Below the pieces are notes generated by a model, which was not told the origin of the DNA, searched no databases, and saw only the letters and a list, made by a program, of their open reading frames with translations. Below, piece by piece: positions 1-5,800 of a DNA stretch of 7,537 nucleotides (positions are counted from its first letter, which is position 1; each line of letters begins with the position of its first letter). Source of the DNA: Acidobacteriota bacterium (GTDB lineage: Bacteria > Acidobacteriota > Thermoanaerobaculia > Multivoradales > JAHEKO01). The position numbers were made by a program, and so were the translations under genes. Location: contig JAUWSP010000123.1 in assembly GCA_030610025.1 (NCBI GenBank), positions 1 to 7,537 of the forward strand, given 5' to 3'.

Positions 1-2
1 CC

Positions 3-275
3 CAGGTCGCGACCGTCCGAGGCTTCCCGCTGAAGACGGTCAACGTCTCCACTACGACCAACAAGAAGGGCAAGTCGATGCAGACCACCTCGACGACCGA
101 GGTGACCACACTGCGTGAAGAGTCGATCCCCGGCTCCACCTTCGGGTGGCCCGACCATTACACCGAGGGAGAAATCCTTCCTGTGGTGCCGGAAGGCTAC
201 GACCAGCAGGGTGATGCCCAGGACGAGGGCGGCAAGAAGAAGGGCCTCAAGGGCCTCTTCAAGCCTGGCGGTTGA
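3..275 (+). CDS. C-terminal part of a DUF4412-like exported protein (5' end outside window)
   Basis: The frame is open from the first bases of the window to a TGA at 273-275, giving 90 visible residues; the true start lies upstream. An in-frame ATG at 78 is unlikely to be the start, because family-like sequence precedes it. The visible part begins with a GFPLKT segment, continues through a Thr-rich beta-type stretch, and reaches IPGSTFGWPDHYTE. This order (G-x-P-x-K-T, then a Thr/Val-rich strand, then I-P-x-x-x-F-x-x-P-x-x-Y) resembles, from memory, the C-terminal end of DUF4412 domains, which occur in periplasmic or lipoprotein-like proteins of unknown function. After the domain comes an acidic DAQDEGG stretch and a basic Gly/Lys tail ending KKKGLKGLFKPGG. 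The family call is moderate because only the last strands are visible. The 68-base gap to the next gene, without a terminator-like hairpin, would allow co-transcription. Confidence 0.6.
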   Translation, partial: QVATVRGFPLKTVNVSTTTNKKGKSMQTTSTTEVTTLREESIPGSTFGWPDHYTEGEILPVVPEGYDQQGDAQDEGGKKKGLKGLFKPGG

Positions 276-330
276 TCGACTCGACTAACTCGCTGGTTTC
301 GAAGCTCTAGGAAGGCGACGCACCTAAGAC

Positions 331-334
331 GGAG
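331..334 (+). promoter_or_regulatory. Ribosome binding site for the 761-residue gene
   Basis: GGAG at 331-334 lies 9 bases before the ATG at 344. It supports this start, which also places a clean signal peptide at the very N terminus. I see no convincing promoter in the 68 bases between the preceding stop and this start, so the gene may be read from an upstream promoter. Confidence 0.6.
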
Positions 335-343
335 GCCGACATC

Positions 344-2629
344 ATGTTCCGACGAACTCTAGCTTGCGCACTGATCCTCACCCTTTCCTGGACAGGTTGG
401 GCCTGGGCTGCCGGCCCAGCCTTCGCCCAGGAGCCGCCAAAGCAGCTTTCGTACGAGGAAACGATGGCGCGACTGGACCGTTTCATGGAGCTCATCGAAG
501 AGCTGCGCTCCCATGTCGACCGCAGTCAGTTCGACCTCGATGCCCTCCTCGACAAGCTCGACTACGACGCTGACGGCATCATCAAGTTCGTCAACGAAGA
601 GATCTACTTCGAGCAGTACCCAGGACTGCTGCGCAGCGCCCACGGGACGCTGATGAGTCGGGCAGGAAACAGCCTCGACCAGTCGGTGCTCCTGGCCAGG
701 TTGCTGAAGGACGCGGGATATGAGGCTCGAGTCGCCCGCGGAAAGCTGCCTCGGGAGGAGGCAGAGCTACTCATCGCCGAGATTCCCAAGCCAAGAACCA
801 GTGTCGGTATTTTCGTTGATGGTTCCGCTGCTGAACAGATATTCGCACAACTGACTTCACTAGCCGGAATTCCCGAGACCGCAGCCAAGATCGAGTTGGA
901 AGACCTCACTCGACACGGTCTCGACGAGGCCACAAGCTTGCACGCTGCCGCTCGCCAGGAAGCGGATTCGATCCAGAGGAAGCTGGAGATCGTCGGTGGT
1001 CAACTCGATCGCCGTGAATCGCTGCAGGAGATTCAACAGGAAGCGCGCGACTACTTCTGGGTGCTGTACAGACCGGACACATCTGCATGGCGGGATATTC
1101 ATCCAGCCTTTGGCAGCACCGGACACACGCCGGAGGTAGATGCCGACGAAAGCTACTCGGATGGAATCCCAGAAGCACTGCAGCATAGGGTGAGGCTCCA
1201 GGTCTTTCTGGAAAGGTCGATCGGGCAGTCCGTCGAGAAAGTTCCCCTCTCCGGTCCTTGGGAGCGCCCGGCAGCGAATCTCATCGAGGCTCCGCTTGTG
1301 TACAACAACACTCCAGTGCGCCCACCTGGAGCAGTGGACTCTCTCCAAGGCCTGTTTTCCGACAGTGACGTTTTCGTTCCCACTCTGAATGGCGTTGCTG
1401 CATCAGACCTTGCCTTTGACGTCGTAGGAAACACGATCCCAATGATGGCTGTTCAGGACGCCGCCTCCGAACTCTTCAGGAATATGTCAGACAAGACAGA
1501 TCAAGCTTCTTCAGCGATTGCGAATCTCGGCGCAGCATCAGAGACCGGCAAGACCTCCGCCAGAGAGCTTCGCGCTCTGTGGGTGAATCTCGACCTGACG
1601 GCGCCAGACGGCAGGAAACGGTCTTATAGGCAAGACATTTGGCCCCGCCGTGGGATGAGATGTGGTGGATCCGAAATAGGCCCGGAGTGTTCGAAGACTG
1701 ACCGGATATCCGCAATTCGCCGGACTCTCGCCTCCCAGATTTCGTTGGCCGTTGCAACCGGCTCTTTCCCGGCCACCTATGTTCTAGACAAGGTACTCGA
1801 ACGAATTATCGACAATCGAACCCTGCTACAGCTTCAGCTCGACCCCCAGCGCGCCTCAGATCTCGAGGAGTGGTCGCATCTCGAGGGTGTGGACACGAAC
1901 TGGCTCGGCTACCTTCCCTTGTTTGATGCCTTTGATCACTCCAGAAGCCAGGCCCGCATCTACCGCGGCGTTCCATCTCTGGTGGCATTTCGACAGGCGA
2001 TCAACGACCAAGGCCAGCTAAGCCTCTCGCTCGACGTCATGACCAACCTCAAACGGGCAATCAAATCAACAGCAACCGGTCCCGCATTGGCTCAAAGCGA
2101 GCTCATCGCTGAAGGGGTGTGGGAAACACTAATGGAGAATCTCTTTCTGGCGAATAGCCAAGAGACTGCACTGAATCGTGCGCTCCCCATCTCTCGGAGC
2201 GGAGCCACTCTTGAAGAAGTCGCGGTGGTCCACGATATCTCTGGCATCTCAAGTCTCAACTTGAGTGATGAAGCAAGGCATTCGCTCGAACGAGATCTAA
2301 CACAAGGCTATTCCGTGATACTGCCCAAAGAGAGCGATTTCGTCTCGGAACAACAGGTCGAGTGGTTTCGAGTCGATCCAAGAACGGGTGAGACCCTGGG
2401 AATGGCTGTCGACGGTCGAGGCGGCGCATTGGAGTATCTCGGAAAACTCCTGGTCGGAATCGTCCTTGTCGCGCCCATCTACGTTGCCGGCTGTCTACTT
2501 CTAGGAGGTGAACTGAGCTTCTGTGTCTTGGCCGTGGGAAAGACCGCTGCGGTCATTGGGGTAGGAGCTGTTGCCGTCGCCTTATCGGTTTTTGGGGCAA
2601 TCACTTTTACCCCCTCCGAGGCCTATTGA
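344..2629 (+). CDS. Exported transglutaminase-like protein lacking catalytic residues, with hydrophobic C-terminal hairpin
   Basis: This gene encodes 761 residues. Residues 1-29 form a signal peptide (RR near the start, a hydrophobic core, cleavage after AFA). Residues 78-135 resemble the transglutaminase-like domain found in YD/RHS-associated and other exported proteins: FVNEEIYFE, then G-x-L, then AGNSLDQSVLLARLLKDAGY and EARVARG. Where active transglutaminases have Cys, this protein has the GNSLDQ stretch (residues 108-113) and no Cys. The later region RDYFWVLYRPDTSAWRDIHP (235-254) matches the usual HxW...DP block, but has Tyr237 near the His position and His253 at the Asp position, so catalysis looks lost. 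Residues 136-400 have no recognised fold. Residues 408-438 (LWVNLDLTAPDGRKRSYR onward) and WFRVDPRTGETLG (674-686) match motifs I recall from larger relatives of this group. Residues 702-720 and 735-753 form a Gly/Ala/Val-rich hydrophobic pair, probably a membrane hairpin, with Cys717 and Cys727. The role is unknown; binding or scaffolding is more likely than crosslinking. The third codon positions are less GC-rich than in the next gene. Confidence 0.75.
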   Translation: MFRRTLACALILTLSWTGWAWAAGPAFAQEPPKQLSYEETMARLDRFMELIEELRSHVDRSQFDLDALLDKLDYDADGIIKFVNEEIYFEQYPGLLRSAHGTLMSRAGNSLDQSVLLARLLKDAGYEARVARGKLPREEAELLIAEIPKPRTSVGIFVDGSAAEQIFAQLTSLAGIPETAAKIELEDLTRHGLDEATSLHAAARQEADSIQRKLEIVGGQLDRRESLQEIQQEARDYFWVLYRPDTSAWRDIHPAFGSTGHTPEVDADESYSDGIPEALQHRVRLQVFLERSIGQSVEKVPLSGPWERPAANLIEAPLVYNNTPVRPPGAVDSLQGLFSDSDVFVPTLNGVAASDLAFDVVGNTIPMMAVQDAASELFRNMSDKTDQASSAIANLGAASETGKTSARELRALWVNLDLTAPDGRKRSYRQDIWPRRGMRCGGSEIGPECSKTDRISAIRRTLASQISLAVATGSFPATYVLDKVLERIIDNRTLLQLQLDPQRASDLEEWSHLEGVDTNWLGYLPLFDAFDHSRSQARIYRGVPSLVAFRQAINDQGQLSLSLDVMTNLKRAIKSTATGPALAQSELIAEGVWETLMENLFLANSQETALNRALPISRSGATLEEVAVVHDISGISSLNLSDEARHSLERDLTQGYSVILPKESDFVSEQQVEWFRVDPRTGETLGMAVDGRGGALEYLGKLLVGIVLVAPIYVAGCLLLGGELSFCVLAVGKTAAVIGVGAVAVALSVFGAITFTPSEAY

Positions 2630-2718
2630 TCTGTCAACCAACTTGCTAGAACCCTCCATTTCGAAGAGCCGTCACTGGGTCCATCTGTTTTCTGTAACCT
2701 TGCTCGTTTGTTGTGTCC

Positions 2719-2743
2719 GAGACAATGAGTTTTGAGACATTGA
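2719..2743. repeat. Short direct repeat that also forms an inverted repeat
   Basis: GAGACAATGA at 2719-2728 recurs as GAGACATTGA at 2734-2743 with one mismatch and a start-to-start distance of 15 bases. Because of the mismatch, the CAATG (2723-2727) and CATTG (2738-2742) cores are also reverse complements. The overlapping TGTC-CGA-GACA at 2714-2724 is another small inverted repeat. Such an arrangement could be a repressor or activator site, but short repeats of this size also arise by chance. Confidence 0.3.
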
Positions 2744-2749
2744 ACACTG

Positions 2750-2775
2750 GGTGTCGCCTCAGCGCCGTTGACACC
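2750..2775. repeat. Inverted repeat, 6-base arms, 14-base loop
   Basis: GGTGTC at 2750-2755 pairs with GACACC at 2770-2775 around a 14-base loop. No T-run follows, so it is not a convincing intrinsic terminator. It could form a weak hairpin in the leader of the downstream mRNA or be a protein-binding site, and may also be chance. Confidence 0.3.
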
Positions 2776-2867
2776 ACAGGCTGAAGATCACGGGTGAGAG
2801 CTAGCAAAGGTGATCGGTGGCGGTTTTCCCCCTCGAATACGTTTGGGAAGATAGAAGCCATCTCTCC

Positions 2868-2876
2868 GAGTGAGGA
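2868..2876 (+). promoter_or_regulatory. Probable ribosome binding site for the giant VWA gene
   Basis: GAGTGAGGA at 2868-2876 is purine-rich, and its GAGGA core ends 10 bases before the ATG at 2887. This favours 2887 over an in-frame GTG at 2794, which would put a long non-hydrophobic leader ahead of the signal peptide. Confidence 0.5.
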
Positions 2877-2886
2877 CTGTTTCAGG

Positions 2887-5800
2887 ATGCATGCACTGAC
2901 CAGAGCTCGAAGCGTCTGCCTGACGACCCTACTCCTGCTTCTTGGGTCCCCGCCCGCCTTCGCTCAACCCGCGGTCTACGAGGTCGAGCCCAACAACACC
3001 CCGGCCGAGGCCACCGAGATCTCGGGTGAGGTGGTGATCATCGGAACGATGGAGAAGGAGGACCAGGACGGCTACAAGTGGACCGTCTCCGATGTCGATG
3101 CGCAGAAACGCTGGACTTTCGAGCTTCAGGGGATTCCCGGCAAGCTCACGGTCGTCGATGTCATTCGACTGGAGTATGCCGACAACGGCGTGGACGTCAC
3201 CGGGCAGAAGAAGCTCTTTACCCTCGGCAGCCGTGACGGCACGAAGCCAGGGCTGGCAGAGGACCTGATCTTCGAACCGGGCGAGTACATCCTCGGCGTC
3301 GCCCACGGCGGTGGTGGCGGCGGCGCTTACAGGCCACCGATCGAAAGTGTCAGCTTTGGCGAAGGTGGAGGCCCGCCAGCGACCGACACGGAGGCAGGCG
3401 GCTACCGGCTGGTCATCCGCGAAGGCAGCAAGCTCATCCTCGATCAGAAGCCCGAAGACCGCGAGAGCAAGGAGACGGCGCAAAGCCTACGGCTAAATGC
3501 CGAGGAGGCTGCCTATCTCGAGAGCTCGGAATCTTGGTTCAAGATCGACATAGCCGAGAAGGAGAGCTCTCAGCGGTGGGACATCAATGGCCAGTTGCCG
3601 ATCGGGAGGCAGGTGAACGCAGTCCTGCGCGCTTCTGATGGCTCCGAGTTGGCCCGCACCTCATCCGACAGGACCGGCAAATTCGGATTTCCCGATCTGG
3701 GCCTCGAATCCGGAACCTACTATGTCGAAATCGCTGGGAGGGGCACTGGCAGCATCCGGGCGCTAGCCATTCACTCCGTCGGTCAGCGCATCGAGGGCGC
3801 TGAAGCCGAGCCGAATGACAGCTGGCAGCTCGCCAATCGAACGAATCTGAGCCAGTCAGTCACCGGTCGCATGGGCTCCAAGGGTGAGTCAGACTATTTT
3901 CTCGTCACTCTCGACGAGGCTACGACCGATCACGTCCTGGCCCTGAAGCTCGAAACCGCAGCCGACCAGCAGATCCAGCTGTGCCTGCTCGACCACCGGG
4001 GCCAAAGATTGCAATGCCGCACTGCCAAAGGCACGGTCGAGTTACCCGATCTGGTGTTGATCCCCGGCCAATGGGGATTCGTCGCCGAACGTGGCCCCGA
4101 GGCGGCCGAGTACAGCGTTACCCTGATGAAGTCGGGCTCCGTCCAGCCCGGCATCGAGGCCGAGCCCAACGACAAGGTCGAATACGCCTCTAGCGTACCT
4201 TCCAACAATCGCATCAAGGGACGCTTTTCGGGGCAGGACGACGACTTCTACAAGATCCTGGTCACCGAAGAGCCCCAGCTCTGGCGCTTTCAAGTCATCG
4301 GTGAAGAAATCCATGAGCTCGCCTATCACGACGCTTCCGGAATCCAGAGCCAAAGCTACCGTATCCCCAAAGGGCAACGGCGAGTGCGTCTGGATAACGT
4401 CTTCCTGATGCCTGGGGTTCACCACATCCGGGTCACTGGTCGGGACGGTGGTACCTATACCTTGCTCGCCCGAGCCATCGGGCCACCGGATCCGAACGGT
4501 GAGTTCGAGCCCAATGACGACACCAGCCGCATGCAGCCGCTGCGCATCGGCCAAACCCGTACGGGGCTACTCGAAGACCCGGCGGATCGAGACAACTACC
4601 GCTTCCATCTCGCGCACTGGGATCGCATCCGGCTTACCCTCGAGCCGCCTCCTGACGGAGCCATGCGGGCCGACCTCTTTTGGGACGGCGTCCGCTTCAA
4701 GGAGTACAACAATCCGCAGACCGGAGACAAGGTCGTGCTCGAAGGAGTCTTTCCACCCGGCGACTATCGTCTGCTACTCGCCGCCAAGAAGACCAGCGAA
4801 GCCGACTACAAGGTCAACCTCGAGCGTCTCGAGCGTTTCGGCTGCCCGGTTGACTGCGAGCCCAACGACAACATCGCCTTCGCCAGCCCTTTGCCAGCGA
4901 CCCACATCGTCGAAGGGCGCGTCAACGAGTGGCGCGATGCGGACTGGTACGAGCTGCCGAGGCTCGACCGGCCCACGGAATTGACCCTTGCCATGGAGAC
5001 CCGACGCAACATCTCGGTCGTTGACAATCACGATGGCAGCTCGCTCGTTGAATGGGACAACGATCAGCAGGTCTATCGAGGGACGATCCCCGCCGGTACC
5101 CAGACCTACCTGCAAATTCAGGCATGGGGTGAACCGCCCTACAAGATCCAGCTGAATTTCGAAGGTGGGCCTGACGCCGCCCCGGAACCCTCCGCCCTAC
5201 CTCTCGAGCTTGTTGTCGGCCTCGACACCGACAGAGTCTCCGCCTATCGGCAATACGGCCAGGTGGTCGACGGTCAGCTGACTCTGAGCAACACTGGTTC
5301 GGCACCTTTGACTGTCGATCTCGAAGCCGCGATTAGCGACTACCGGTGGCGGGTAGGCATGGACCGGACCTCGGTCACTGTGCCGGCAGGTGGCAAGAAG
5401 ACGGTCCCAACGAGGGTGCACGTGCCGGCCGATGCCTGGGCCGACTGGCCGGCGAGGATCAGTGTGCGAGCCCAGGCGCCGGACGGTGGGCAGGTCGAAG
5501 CGTACAAGGAGATCGAGGCCGGCCGCGAAACGGCACCTGTTCACCCGGTGCGAGCCTGGACGCTTCCCGACGAGCTCGTGGGCGGTTTCAACGTGGCCTG
5601 GAGCCATCTGGGCGGTCGCTGGACCGGCAAGGAGGACTCGAGCGTCGGGAGCGGCTTTCCAGAGCTCTTCGACGGCATGGCAGTCAAGAATCAGGGCCTG
5701 CAGCTGCGCGGCCGCTACAAGGGAGACCTGGCCGAAGTCACGGTCGAGCTCGCCGGCGGCCAACCTGTCGAGGTAGCCGGACTGGTTCTCAACCTGTTGG

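Larger units (their letters stand above)
2630..2886. other. Intergenic region with lower GC and small repeats
   Basis: This is 257 bases between the stop of the transglutaminase-like gene and the start of the giant VWA gene. A hand count of bases 2701-2760 gives 29 G/C of 60, well below the flanking genes. I find no hairpin followed by a T-run and no -35/-10 pair with normal spacing. It contains a near-perfect 10-base direct repeat and a 6-base inverted repeat, listed separately, and ends in a plausible ribosome binding site. A promoter for the long downstream gene would be expected here because of the gap length, but I cannot place it. Confidence 0.6.

Noticed and set aside
2630..2700. Intrinsic terminator after the transglutaminase-like gene
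   Set aside because: I looked for a GC-rich hairpin followed by a T-run just after the stop at 2627-2629 and found none; the TGTTTTCTG stretch near 2685-2693 has no stem before it.
2768..2773. Perfect TTGACA, a possible -35 promoter box before the giant gene
   Set aside because: At 16-18 bases downstream the sequence is GC-rich (CGGGTG and neighbours) with nothing like TATAAT. The match also falls inside an inverted repeat, so I do not call a promoter.
2646..2861. 71-codon open frame on the minus strand filling most of the intergenic gap
   Set aside because: No ribosome binding site or recognisable domain is seen, and its third codon positions are not GC-rich as in the neighbouring genes. 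It could be a small gene, but I cannot support it.
2929..3483. 184-codon open frame on the minus strand opposite the start of the giant gene
   Set aside because: It overlaps the signal peptide and first PPC-like unit of the plus-strand gene. Its Leu/Asp/Val-rich translation looks like the complement of Glu/Lys/Asp codons rather than a real protein.
4448..4984. 178-codon plus-strand frame within the giant gene
   Set aside because: It is an out-of-frame reading, rich in Ser/Arg/Thr/Pro with no domain pattern, while the overlapping frame 1 gives coherent PPC-like repeats.
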